DNA from: a virus
IMG/VR virus record: IMGVR_UViG_3300023242_000348
Span: 1-43,322 of that record
DNA: 43,322 nt
Direction: 5' to 3' (one strand)
A program made the translations under genes and the position numbers. The notes beneath the pieces are model-generated. The model was given only the letters and a program-made list of their open reading frames with translations. It ran no database searches and was not told the DNA's origin. Shown piece by piece: positions 25,554-32,928 of the stretch. Position 1 is the stretch's first letter. Each line of letters begins with the position of its first letter.

Positions 25554-25569
25554 GAGGGGTCGACTCCTC
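25554..25569. other. Near-perfect 16-bp palindrome between terminase and portal genes
   Basis: GAGGGGTCGACTCCTC lies in the 113-base gap between the terminase stop and the portal start. GAGGAG also pairs with CTCCTC about 40 bases away (25600-25607), so two alternative stems are possible. There is no T-run. It may fold in the mRNA leader of the portal gene. Confidence 0.5.
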
Positions 25570-25611
25570 GCAGGGTGCTGTTCTTATGGATAGCAGGAGG
25601 AGCCTATTAAA

Positions 25612-27642
25612 CTATTGAAAATAACTGCGGTACTGGTCAAAGGAACTAGAAGCGGTCTTATGTTGCATAGCTCTCTCTTGTATACTTACGTGAGAGGGTC
25701 TAGACATACATAGGTATCTTAAGCAATCTAATAAGTCCCAATGATGAACTCTTCCATGTGATTTAATGCGTTTATCATCTATATCATCTGGTTTCTTTTC
25801 GTTTATCTTGGCACTCTGTATTTGTTCAATGAGCCGCTTACATGATGAATGAACGAGTAGCCCTACAGCGCCCGACTCAGGTGTCCGGTACAGTCGTTGG
25901 TGTATTTGGTTCCAACCAGCTTCTCTGTTTCTATCTGCAGGACGAGGGCTAATATGTAACTTAGCAAGCTTCTCGCGTACACCGGGTCCTGTGTGTCCTG
26001 TGTTATTGAATACAGTATGGTCTATTACTCTATCTATGCCTTGAGGTATGTATCCTTCCTTCTCTTTAATATGAGCACCCCATGCTTCATGATGTAAACC
26101 TACTTGCTCATCTTCCATATAAACTATAATTTGATTAGTATGAGGGTCGACTGCTGCCCATAAAGAAGCTGCAGGGTCCCTATAACCATAGTCTAATGCG
26201 TTAGATACAGCCCAGTGTTCAGGAGGCATTGTATCTGTAATATGTAAATCAGGAACAAAGGTAAACATTGAGTCTTCACCTACTGTCCAGTCCCCTTCTA
26301 GTAGTTGCTTACGTTGAACCTCAGGCATAGCCATAAGCATTCGTCGGTAAGGACTCATAGACTCTCCTTCCTTAGGAGTATCTAGGTGAGGGTTGTCTGC
26401 TAAGCTGGCAGGTATGAACTTATAACTTAGTCCATCCTTGTAAAAAGTAGTGTTAGGTTCAGCAGGGTCTATAAAACGTTGCTTAACCCAAGGAGCACCA
26501 CCTGGGTTAGCAGAGGCTCTTATGTAACAATGGATATTAGGATTAGCACTACGGAGTCTAGAAAGTAAGTAAACAAAACCTGCGTCACTTCGCTGATGTT
26601 GTATCTCATCGAAACCAATGTAAGCATAGGGTATACCTTGGTAGTTTTCTAAGTCTTCAGGTCTATCTAGGTACCCAAATTGTATAGTAGCTCCTGATGG
26701 GAAGTACCATACGTTCTCACTCTTGTTATACTTTGCACCTGGGAACGCTTTTGCATAGAGTATACGAGAGACACCTATTAATTCTTTAAGCATAGGAGAG
26801 GTTCTTCGTATAATTAAGGCTCTATAGTCCTCAAACATACAGTAACGTAGGGCATCTATTAGCATAGCGTAGGATTTACCCCCACCAGCGGCTCCTCCGT
26901 AGAGTACTATGTCTTCTCCTGCACTATGAAACTCTTCTTGCTTAGGAGTTGGCTGGTATAGAATCTTTTTGTTCTGTTTAGTGGCAGCTTCTACTGCTTC
27001 TGCTATCTTACCTCTCTTTATTTCCTTCTTTTCCCTAGTTTCTAGGACTTCTTTGTTAGTCATACCCCTTTTAGCTGCAATTCTACCTACTTTCTGAAGT
27101 ACCAACTGCTTTTCTTTCTCTAATCTAGCTAATCTATCTCTAGTATCCTTTAAATCTCTGGCAGCTTCGAACTGTTTCTTTTTCTTTTCGGTGTAAGGAG
27201 TTATCCTTTGTTTACCTAGTGCCTTTGCTTTCTCTCTTGTCTTATCTGCGGATACCTGAAGCGACCTTCTCTTGTCTTTTAGTCCTAGTCTAGTCTCTAT
27301 TCGGTCCCATATGTTACCAAGTTGTCCTTGAGAAGACACAGAGTACCCTAGTGACTCTAGTTTTTCCCTTGCTTCTCGTATGGTGTAGGCTTTCTTATAT
27401 CTAACTGTTAGCATTATCTGTATGTAGGGAACATAAACCGAAGGCTCAGATATGTAGAATCCCTTGGTATCAGTTACAACGTGACCCAAGGGTGCTTTGA
27501 CAGAACGTACAGGCTCAAACAAGAGGGTATTTACCAAAGCATCTAGATTATTACTGTTCGTGTATAGTGTAGTAAGTAGTTTCTCATTAGGATACCCTAG
27601 TACCTCCTTACCATATTGTTCTAGTATCTCTAAAAAGGTCAT
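25612..27642 (-). CDS. Terminase large subunit (676 aa) with a long N-terminal extension
   Basis: The ATP-driven DNA packaging motor. The ATPase core starts near residue 230: Walker A GGAAGGGKS at 249-257, Walker B YIGFDEIQ at 341-348, coupling motif SANPGG at 377-382. The nuclease part has LDYGYRDP (D484) and the late HHWDLLDCLRYLC element. Residues 1-228, unlike typical T7-type enzymes, form an extra region: a small folded part, a possible helix-turn-helix (YTIREAREKLESLGYSVSSQ), then a long charged coiled coil (130-215). AGGAG precedes the start at 11-12 bases. Confidence 0.93.
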   Translation of the reverse strand: MTFLEILEQYGKEVLGYPNEKLLTTLYTNSNNLDALVNTLLFEPVRSVKAPLGHVVTDTKGFYISEPSVYVPYIQIMLTVRYKKAYTIREAREKLESLGYSVSSQGQLGNIWDRIETRLGLKDKRRSLQVSADKTREKAKALGKQRITPYTEKKKKQFEAARDLKDTRDRLARLEKEKQLVLQKVGRIAAKRGMTNKEVLETREKKEIKRGKIAEAVEAATKQNKKILYQPTPKQEEFHSAGEDIVLYGGAAGGGKSYAMLIDALRYCMFEDYRALIIRRTSPMLKELIGVSRILYAKAFPGAKYNKSENVWYFPSGATIQFGYLDRPEDLENYQGIPYAYIGFDEIQHQRSDAGFVYLLSRLRSANPNIHCYIRASANPGGAPWVKQRFIDPAEPNTTFYKDGLSYKFIPASLADNPHLDTPKEGESMSPYRRMLMAMPEVQRKQLLEGDWTVGEDSMFTFVPDLHITDTMPPEHWAVSNALDYGYRDPAASLWAAVDPHTNQIIVYMEDEQVGLHHEAWGAHIKEKEGYIPQGIDRVIDHTVFNNTGHTGPGVREKLAKLHISPRPADRNREAGWNQIHQRLYRTPESGAVGLLVHSSCKRLIEQIQSAKINEKKPDDIDDKRIKSHGRVHHWDLLDCLRYLCMSRPSHVSIQERAMQHKTASSSFDQYRSYFQ

Positions 27643-27703
27643 TACTCTATATGCTCCTGTAAGGCTCTGTAATCAATTTTAAGAAGTAGGTAGTACATTG
27701 GCC

Positions 27704-28102
27704 CTACTCGGTGTCTTTTATGTCCGTCTCGTCTTGCTCTGTAGGCACAACAGCTTTAGCAGGTAGTATGAATAAACCATTCTCACTTTCTACTTGCACT
27801 TCCACTGATGTATGGCGTGTGATTCCTACTCTATCCATTACTTGTTCTGCAGCTTTCATACGTAGCTCTCCTTTTTCTGTATTTGCATTTGCGTCCAATA
27901 GTTCTACTACGGTATTAGCAGCTTTCACTGCAGCGAAGGTTAATCTATCTCGTGCTCTCTCTAATACTTCATCCTTAAGTTTATCTTTGTACTTGCGAAT
28001 ACTAGAGTAAGAGATACCCATAGCCTCCGCGATTTGTTGCATGGTTAATCCTTTCTCAACATGAGTTAAGAAGATGTAATCTAGTTCTGATAGGTTAGAC
28101 AT
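27704..28102 (-). CDS. Terminase small subunit (132 aa)
   Basis: Recognises phage DNA for packaging. An N-terminal helix-turn-helix (TMQQIAEAMGISYSSIRKYK, residues 20-39) is followed by a helical oligomerisation region (KAANTVVELLDANANTEKGE, then LRMKAAEQVMDRVGITRHTS), an order typical of small terminases. The tail is acidic. It lies directly upstream of the large subunit. A terminator (28146-28180) separates it from the sigma gene, so it needs its own promoter or read-through. Confidence 0.85.
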   Translation of the reverse strand: MSNLSELDYIFLTHVEKGLTMQQIAEAMGISYSSIRKYKDKLKDEVLERARDRLTFAAVKAANTVVELLDANANTEKGELRMKAAEQVMDRVGITRHTSVEVQVESENGLFILPAKAVVPTEQDETDIKDTE

Positions 28103-28145
28103 TATATTTCCTGTGTAGTAGTGTAGTTATTAAAAACGTATAGGC

Positions 28146-28180
28146 AAAAATAAACCGTCAGTACCAGAGGCAAGACGGTT
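28146..28180 (-). terminator. Rho-independent terminator after the sigma gene
   Basis: On the minus strand AACCGTC pairs with GACGGTT around a 14-base loop, and TATTTTTG follows. It begins 18 bases after the sigma-factor stop and lies before the small terminase, so the sigma gene can be a separate transcript. Confidence 0.8.
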
Positions 28181-28197
28181 GTTGTCTGTGTATAGTA

Positions 28198-28776
28198 TTA
28201 GTCTTTCTTAAGTATCTCTTCTACTCTATCTTTGAGAAGCCTTACCTGTCGTTCCAAGGTTCTGACTGAAACATCCAATTGTTTAGCTACATCAGCATAA
28301 AGGTTATGTTGTAGAAGTATTAGGTAAAGCTCTAACTCTTTCTCTTCTAGGTTGTTCAGTACATATTCCTCTAGTTCACTAATGTAATCATAGGAATCCC
28401 CTATTAATAAACTCTCTAGTGTTCCTTTGTTTGGGTCGCTAGGGTCATTGAAAGCTGTTACATCTTCTATCTCAGCTATCATAGGGTTCTCAACAGTAGT
28501 CAACTTACGTTTCTTATATAGTAAATCAATGAAGACACAACGGGCTGCTGTGTAGATATAAGAACGTGTTAGGTACATAGGATTAGCTCTGACTACCTTC
28601 TCTACTGTATCCATAACTAAATCTTCAATGGTGTAGTGGGTACCAAAGTGTCTACGTAGTACATGATTCTGAGAGCCATTGATTAACTTCTCGAAAGCCT
28701 TAGTAGCTATCTTGATGATATCCTTAGTCTCTACGGTACTTACTCTCTTATTTAGGGGATGTATAGAAGGGGTCAT
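28198..28776 (-). CDS. Phage-encoded RNA polymerase sigma factor (192 aa)
   Basis: Resembles small sigma70-family (ECF-like) factors. Region 2 spans about residues 25-91: HYTIEDLVMDTVEKVVRANP, then the RSYIYTAARCVFIDLLYKKR helix with the typical I-L-rich motif and basic end that contacts the -10 element. Region 4 spans 133-188, with helix-turn-helix ADVAKQLDVSVRTLERQVRL. An acidic linker lies between. It would redirect host RNA polymerase to phage promoters, most likely those of the minus-strand virion and lysis-like genes (inference). It is the first gene left of the control region; AGGAGACTACCT precedes the start. No single-subunit phage RNA polymerase is visible. Confidence 0.85.
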   Translation of the reverse strand: MTPSIHPLNKRVSTVETKDIIKIATKAFEKLINGSQNHVLRRHFGTHYTIEDLVMDTVEKVVRANPMYLTRSYIYTAARCVFIDLLYKKRKLTTVENPMIAEIEDVTAFNDPSDPNKGTLESLLIGDSYDYISELEEYVLNNLEEKELELYLILLQHNLYADVAKQLDVSVRTLERQVRLLKDRVEEILKKD

Positions 28777-28853
28777 AGGTAGTCTCCTTTGGGTATTGGA
28801 TGTGTATAGGTATACGTACTAGTGTATACTATTGTTTACATTTGTCAATACTT

Positions 28854-28870
28854 AAGTAACCTAAGGTATA
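28854..28870 (-). promoter_or_regulatory. Copy of the TACCTWRGGTTACTT motif upstream of the sigma gene
   Basis: The minus strand reads TATACCTTAGGTTACTT about 80 bases before the sigma start, matching the plus-strand site at 34937-34953 in 16 of 17 bases. TTGACA follows 6 bases downstream on the same strand (28843-28848), with TATAC-type sequences after it. Confidence 0.5.
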
Positions 28871-28951
28871 TACTCTATAGCAGGTATTAGAGACATAGGT
28901 GTAACTAATGTTGTAGCAGATTGTTCTTTTAGATTACCTAGAGTAACTTAT

Positions 28952-29096
28952 GTACCTACTCTTAGTTATTAACAAGTAGAGTACTTAAGTAACCCTAGGT
29001 ACTTACTCTTAGTTAATTACTAGTAGAGTACCTAAGTATTAACTTAAGTACTTACTGATTGTAATTAACGAGGAGAGTACCTGAGTTTTACTTTAG
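28952..29096. repeat. Three imperfect tandem repeats (47-49 bp)
   Basis: Units begin at 28952, 28999 and 29048 with GTACYTACT, continue with TAGTTATTAAC-like sequence and end with AGAGTACYTRAGT. The junction of units two and three forms an inverted repeat: AGTACCTAAGT (29027-29037), spacer ATTA, ACTTAAGTACT (29042-29052), with 10 of 11 positions complementary. Likely a binding array for a phage protein. Confidence 0.8.
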
Positions 29097-29712
29097 TTTA
29101 CCTTTGTTTTTCTCTTGTTTACTTATGTTACTAATGTAACGAAGAATAACATGGATTTCGACATCTGACTACCCTATTTGCGACGAATGACATACAAAGG
29201 CGACGAAGCGGACTTTTAGAGGGAGATGATAGGGTGCTTGGGTTGGAACTGTTCGAGCATTTGTGTCGCATGTAACTCCATGTACCCCTTAGTGCTCTAT
29301 GTATAACCCTAGTTATCCCTTGTGGTACCCTAGCATCTACTTTTTATAATTTCAAATAGAGGGGTACCTTGGTTTACATAGGGAGACATGGGAGACATGA
29401 GTTTACATAGGGAATCCCTAGTTTACATGTGGTAACCTAAATCTTGTTTTCTACCTGCTACACGCTATAATAATATTTGAACCCCCCAGTGTCCCTTCGT
29501 AAATCCACGAAACCCACTGTAAACAATAGTTTCCACCTCCACAGCCCGGGGAATACGTGGCCTCTAGTGATAGTACCTACTAACTACTGTACATCCCTAC
29601 AGTAATACGTACGTTTACCATACGATTAGGTATACACCTGTATATATGGTTGTAATCACACTTGTATATACACTTGTAACTACTGTATACACTGGGGACA
29701 CTGTATATCCTT

Positions 29713-29812
29713 AGTAACCATGTGGTTAATATTGTTACCCATGTAAACAATTGTATAGCCCTAGTAATCATAAGGTTAATATTGTTACCCATGTATACCC
29801 TTGTTACTATGG
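29713..29812. repeat. Two 50-bp direct repeats
   Basis: A 22-base core beginning GGTTAATATTGTTACCCATG is perfectly repeated at 29724-29745 and 29774-29795, inside a less conserved 50-base unit. Each unit also holds AGTAAYCAT at its left edge. Confidence 0.85.
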
Positions 29813-30484
29813 TTATAACTATAGATTCAATTGTTCTAGTCAAATGGTTGACAATTGTTGACATAGGGCGCGGGGCTCCGCCATTCCTTGTCCCTTGTAA
29901 ACAAATGTATACACCCTATAATTACCACTGTTAACACTGGTATATCACACCGTTATACTAATACCCTCCCCATTCATACAATTGATACTACTGTATTAAC
30001 TACTGTATAGGCCCTTGTTCCCTACTGTTTTACACTAGCACCTACTTTTAGAGTACTTTTCTACCCTTGTTTACTCCGGTATTGCATAGGTATTCACTAT
30101 TTTATGCAGGTTATGGTCTACAGGCCGCATTCTATGGTTTAGCTATTTGCATATTATTCACTATTTCTAAAAGTTGTGTCCAATTCTATGGGCCTATACA
30201 GCTCACTACAGCGTTTTAACGTTTTCTTGAACACTGGTATACCTATTGATTGCATATACTCGCCACGTTGATTACAGCATTTTTCGACTTTCTGGGATTT
30301 CAGCTAATTTCTATAAAATATTAAATATTTCTTTACTTATGTAAACTATTGTGCAACACGTGCGTGCGGTTCTTCTATAGTACACTTGGGTTACCTTTCG
30401 TATATCCCTTGTTTACATAGGCTTATTATTAATAGGTGCATTAGTATTATAGGTAACCTATTTATATTTAATTGTGATTAGTAC

Positions 30485-30513
30485 TTGACGGCATACCCTA
30501 ATTTTAGTACTGT
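30485..30513 (+). promoter_or_regulatory. Possible sigma70 promoter for the first early gene
   Basis: TTGACG at 30485-30490 and TACTGT at 30508-30513 are separated by 17 bases, about 80 bases before the first early start codon. The -10 box is a weak match. Confidence 0.4.
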
Positions 30514-30593
30514 TTTACCAACGGACAAAAACACGATAAATTAACTCTAAACAAGAATCATTCTCAACTAGATAACAATAGGATAACATTACA

Positions 30594-30923
30594 ATGGCTA
30601 CATCATACGAATTCGCAACTGCTAAAACTACTTTTAACTTCTCAATCGAAGCATCTAAACTAGTAAAAATTAAAGCCGATGATTTTAGTGTGTACGCAAT
30701 GATATTTTCAGATTACCACTTTATCAGTCTGAAGGATGCTGTTATTGAAGTGCTAAAAGATAACCTGAATTATGAATGTAATTGTCTTTTGTATCCAATG
30801 GGTACTCAGGATGAAAAACTAAGATTAAAAGAGAAGAAAGCAGAATCTACTACCCTTAAGGCATTGCTTAAATCAAAAGCGTTTCACCGTATCGCTGACA
30901 ATGAGATAAAAAACTACGAATAA
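30594..30923 (+). CDS. Early hypothetical protein (109 aa)
   Basis: First gene right of the control region. It reads MATSYEFATAKTTFNFSIEA and ends NEIKNYE. Beta-rich N-terminal half, helical Lys/Glu-rich C-terminal half (DEKLRLKEKKAESTTLKALL), two cysteines close together (YECNCLLY). AACAATAGGATAACATTACA precedes the ATG. Unknown family. Position suggests very early expression, so a host-takeover role is plausible but unproven. Confidence 0.65.
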   Translation: MATSYEFATAKTTFNFSIEASKLVKIKADDFSVYAMIFSDYHFISLKDAVIEVLKDNLNYECNCLLYPMGTQDEKLRLKEKKAESTTLKALLKSKAFHRIADNEIKNYE

Positions 30924-30927
30924 ACCA

Positions 30928-30956
30928 TTGACATCAATGTAATAGGGTGATAATTT
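30928..30956 (+). promoter_or_regulatory. Sigma70-like promoter upstream of the 217-aa early gene
   Basis: A perfect TTGACA at 30928-30933. The -10 may be GATAAT (30949-30954, 15-base spacing, 5 of 6) or TAATTT (30951-30956, 17-base spacing). It lies in the short gap between the first two early genes. Confidence 0.6.
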
Positions 30957-31017
30957 GCTGCCCTTACATCGAAAAACAACTTTATAACTACTTTACAACT
31001 AACGGAAAACTTAAAAA

Positions 31018-31671
31018 ATGACTAATTCAACTGCTGCAACTTCAACTGCTCCCATTACTTCTATCGCTTGGACAAAGGCCCAATTAACTACGGCCCTTAA
31101 GTCCCTCGATTCTAAAACAGATAGTGCCCTTCTTTCTAACCTTGTTTTAAATTCTGCTTATCATGCTTTGATTAAAGGTAATCTTAACATATCAGCAATG
31201 GTTAAAATGCTAGACGGTAATAATGCTGCTCTTTCGCTTAACCTAGGTTTACAAAAGTATACCATGAAAGCGGCCCTTCTCGCTGTAATGCCAATGGTCA
31301 AGGGTAAAGACGGTACCATGACGTATTGCGCCCAAAAAGCTAAGCTAAAGCTAACTAACCTAAACAAAAAAGTACCTGATAGTAAACTAGCCTTTCAATC
31401 TGCTAGCTTTGAAGACTTCGCTAACCTACTAGAATTAAACTATCCATTATTAACGCCAAAAGTTAAAAAACCTGCTGAGTTCAAAGCACATAACTTTAGT
31501 GGATTAGTTAAGAAAAATAATGAGCTAACTAAGACGCAAGCCCAAGCTAACTATGCCGCAATACTGCTAGCAGCGGCCAACATGCTTAAAGATATAGAAT
31601 CACGCGACACAATAGCAGTGACGGTTGAGGGTGATATCGACACTACTAAGGCTACTGCTAATACTATTTAG
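31018..31671 (+). CDS. Early hypothetical protein, alanine/lysine-rich (217 aa)
   Basis: Begins MTNSTAATSTAPITSIAWTK. Mostly helical with many Ala, Leu, Asn and Lys and few aromatics. A central KGKDGTMTYCAQKAKLKLTN segment is the only Cys-containing part. Repeated LNLGLQ and LLAAANML-type stretches suggest a helical bundle. Codon use favours CTT and GCT more than its neighbours. It has its own sigma70-like promoter and a hairpin after its stop (31683-31706), so it may be a highly expressed single-gene unit. Function unknown. Confidence 0.68.
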   Translation: MTNSTAATSTAPITSIAWTKAQLTTALKSLDSKTDSALLSNLVLNSAYHALIKGNLNISAMVKMLDGNNAALSLNLGLQKYTMKAALLAVMPMVKGKDGTMTYCAQKAKLKLTNLNKKVPDSKLAFQSASFEDFANLLELNYPLLTPKVKKPAEFKAHNFSGLVKKNNELTKTQAQANYAAILLAAANMLKDIESRDTIAVTVEGDIDTTKATANTI

Positions 31672-31790
31672 TTGATACTACACTAACCATTAGTAATAGT
31701 GGTTAGAATAGTGTTTATTAAATGCAAGTTAACATGGTTTAACCTGAGTGGCCCACGGGTACGCTTTAATCTAACCTAGTTATCTTGTAC

Positions 31791-31840
31791 AAGGTGTACG
31801 GCGCACCTTTATCAAATCGGCCTTTGTTCTTTAACAATTT
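31791..31840 (+). promoter_or_regulatory. boxB-like hairpin followed by boxA (antitermination-type element)
   Basis: AAGGTG (31791-31796) pairs with CACCTT (31804-31809) around TACGGCG. Fifteen bases later TGTTCTTTAACAATTT (31825-31840) matches the boxA of gammaproteobacterial rRNA leaders, core TGYTCTTTAACA. The order hairpin then boxA is that of rRNA operons, not of lambda nut sites. boxA recruits NusB and S10 to make polymerase resist termination. A terminator-like hairpin lies further along (32858-32879). Confidence 0.65.
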
Positions 31841-31938
31841 GAATTATGTTTTAATCTGCTTAGTACTTGCGCCTATGCGATAAGTAAAGTGCAAGCAATC
31901 TAATAGTTAAATAGTATTAGTATGGTGGAATCCATAGT

Positions 31939-31974
31939 TAGCGTATGTAAGCCCCTCAAAGCTTACGTACGCTA
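31939..31974 (+). ncRNA. 14-pair RNA hairpin
   Basis: TAGCGTATGTAAGC pairs with GCTTACGTACGCTA around an eight-base loop CCCTCAAA, with one G-U pair. There is no T-run, so it is a processing (RNase III-like) site, part of a small RNA, or a protein-binding site, rather than a simple terminator. Confidence 0.5.
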
Positions 31975-32371
31975 TTCGTTGATATCATGTCTAGTGTGAA
32001 GTTATGTAAAACAGTTAACCGCAAGGGTTAGCTTATTAATAACCTGTAACAATGGCAATTCAATCTAGAATACGGGAACCGACAAAAAGAGACTAAAACA
32101 TACATGGTAAATTGTAGAAACGTTGTAAAAGACCACTACAGCCCAGAACAAAAGGAATCTAAAGCGTTCTAACCTACCCTTGAATACTAGTATAAGTACA
32201 TGAACCTGCTATGCATAACACTTGTATACGCTTGTTTACATACGAATTTCAATAATAATTAGAAGAGATACCGTAAACGGTCGGGATATAACCGTTAAAC
32301 TTGTAAGACTATGCAACAAAGCAAGTGCATTTTAGTTGATACTTCTATCAATGTAACCCAAAGGATAACTA

Positions 32372-32704
32372 ATGTTATTAAGAAATACGTACGAATTACA
32401 CGATACTACTACATCTAATCTATACAAAGTAGGCGATGTGTTCAAAGTAACAGGGACTACTGCCTCTTCTTTCCTTAATGGCTTAACTTGTACGCTTTTA
32501 TTGGATGATAATTCATCAATGCCTCATTTTGAGTTTTTAGAGATAGAAGGAGGGGATAAAACATCGTATTACGTAGGATGGGCTGATCTAAGTAGGGTAC
32601 CTGTGAAGAAACCTAAGAAACACAAGAATAGTAAAGCTATTCGTAGTTTAGAATTAGCTATGACTTGTATTCAAGTGGAAATAGAAAGGCTTAAAGCAGA
32701 ATGA
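32372..32704 (+). CDS. Early hypothetical protein, small beta-barrel-like (110 aa)
   Basis: Begins MLLRNTYELHDTTTSNLYKV. Residues 10-75 are beta-rich with GDVFKVTG and TSYYVGWADLSRV, an SH3/KOW-like rhythm; a basic stretch KKPKKHKNSK and a short C-terminal helix follow. Nucleic-acid binding is possible but unproven. CCAAAGGATAACTAATG gives a good start, and the stop overlaps the next small gene as ATGA. Confidence 0.65.
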   Translation: MLLRNTYELHDTTTSNLYKVGDVFKVTGTTASSFLNGLTCTLLLDDNSSMPHFEFLEIEGGDKTSYYVGWADLSRVPVKKPKKHKNSKAIRSLELAMTCIQVEIERLKAE

Positions 32705-32832
32705 GATTCGCATTTGAGAAGGTTGATGCAAGTAGGAACCAATACAAAATATATGACTATTGTATGTATAATGTTGAGTTCATAGGAACATTTGCTGAGT
32801 GTGTTTTATATATGTCAGACTGGGAGGTCTAG
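32701..32832 (+). CDS. Very small hypothetical protein (43 aa)
   Basis: Reads MRFAFEKVDASRNQYKIYDY and ends LYMSDWEV. It starts in an ATGA overlap with the previous stop, the usual coupling here. Rich in Tyr and Phe. No family recognised. The overlap is the only support. Confidence 0.5.
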   Translation: MRFAFEKVDASRNQYKIYDYCMYNVEFIGTFAECVLYMSDWEV

Positions 32833-32857
32833 ATAATTGTAGTCTATAATAAACTAT

Positions 32858-32879
32858 AGGGTATTCTCGCGAGTACCTT
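32858..32879 (+). terminator. Terminator-like hairpin
   Basis: AGGGTATTC pairs with GAGTACCTT around a TCGC-type loop and is followed by ATGTTTTATT. Weak T-run, so moderate support. Confidence 0.4.
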
Positions 32880-32889
32880 ATGTTTTATT

Positions 32890-32916
32890 AATGTAACCAA
32901 TGTAACCAATGTAACC
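32890..32916. repeat. Three perfect 9-bp tandem repeats before a start codon
   Basis: AATGTAACC three times, directly followed by AAAGGAAAACTAATG. Similar single copies (AATGTAACCCAAAGG) precede other start sites, so the repeat extends the common leader and may have grown by slippage. Confidence 0.85.
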
Positions 32917-32928
32917 AAAGGAAAACTA

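Larger units (their letters stand above)
28777..30593. other. 1.8-kb gene-free control region between divergent modules
   Basis: No convincing gene on either strand. It holds control motif copies (28854-28870, 28987-29003), three tandem 47-49 bp repeats (28952-29096), two 50-bp repeats (29713-29812), many TGTTTACA/TGTAAACA words, a short GC-rich spot (29865-29882, GGCGCGGGGCTCCGCC), and a promoter-like pair before 30594. The layout, with divergent transcription, iterated repeats and AT-rich DNA, suits a main promoter/operator region and possibly a replication origin. Origin function is inferred only. Confidence 0.75.
31672..32371 (+). other. 700-base gene-free, structured leader region
   Basis: No convincing gene; only reading frames under 30 codons (for example 32104-32172). 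Contents in order: hairpin CTAACCA/TGGTTAG (31683-31706); boxB-like hairpin and boxA (31791-31840); TTTAATCTGCTTAGTA (31850-31865), repeated at 34920; small hairpin TATGG/CCATA (31921-31936); a 14-pair hairpin (31939-31974); TAACC/GGTTA hairpin near 32020-32036; ACCGT/ACGGT pair near 32270-32281. Such a density suggests a functional RNA leader or a non-coding RNA. Confidence 0.65.

Noticed and set aside
29200-29269. tRNA-like stretch with GCGAC/GTCGC ends and GTTCGAGC
   Set aside because: No D-arm, anticodon stem or T-stem could be paired, so the match to a T-loop is chance.
28952-29812. Repeats as a CRISPR array
   Set aside because: Units are imperfect, of 47-50 bases, contiguous without unique spacers, and only two or three copies.
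29580-29864. 94-codon frame on the minus strand in the control region
   Set aside because: It runs through the 50-bp repeats, has no ribosome site, and its composition (many Ile, Thr, Tyr, Val) follows the AT-rich repeats; the opposite strand has an equally poor frame (29722-29934).
29835-29885. Two TTGACA boxes (TTGACAATTGTTGACA) as a promoter
   Set aside because: A GC-rich stretch (GGCGCGGGGCTCCGCC) occupies the place where a -10 box should be.
31922-31999. Short frame MVESIVSVCKPLKAYVRY
   Set aside because: It runs through the 14-pair hairpin and has no ribosome site; the sequence is better explained as structured RNA.
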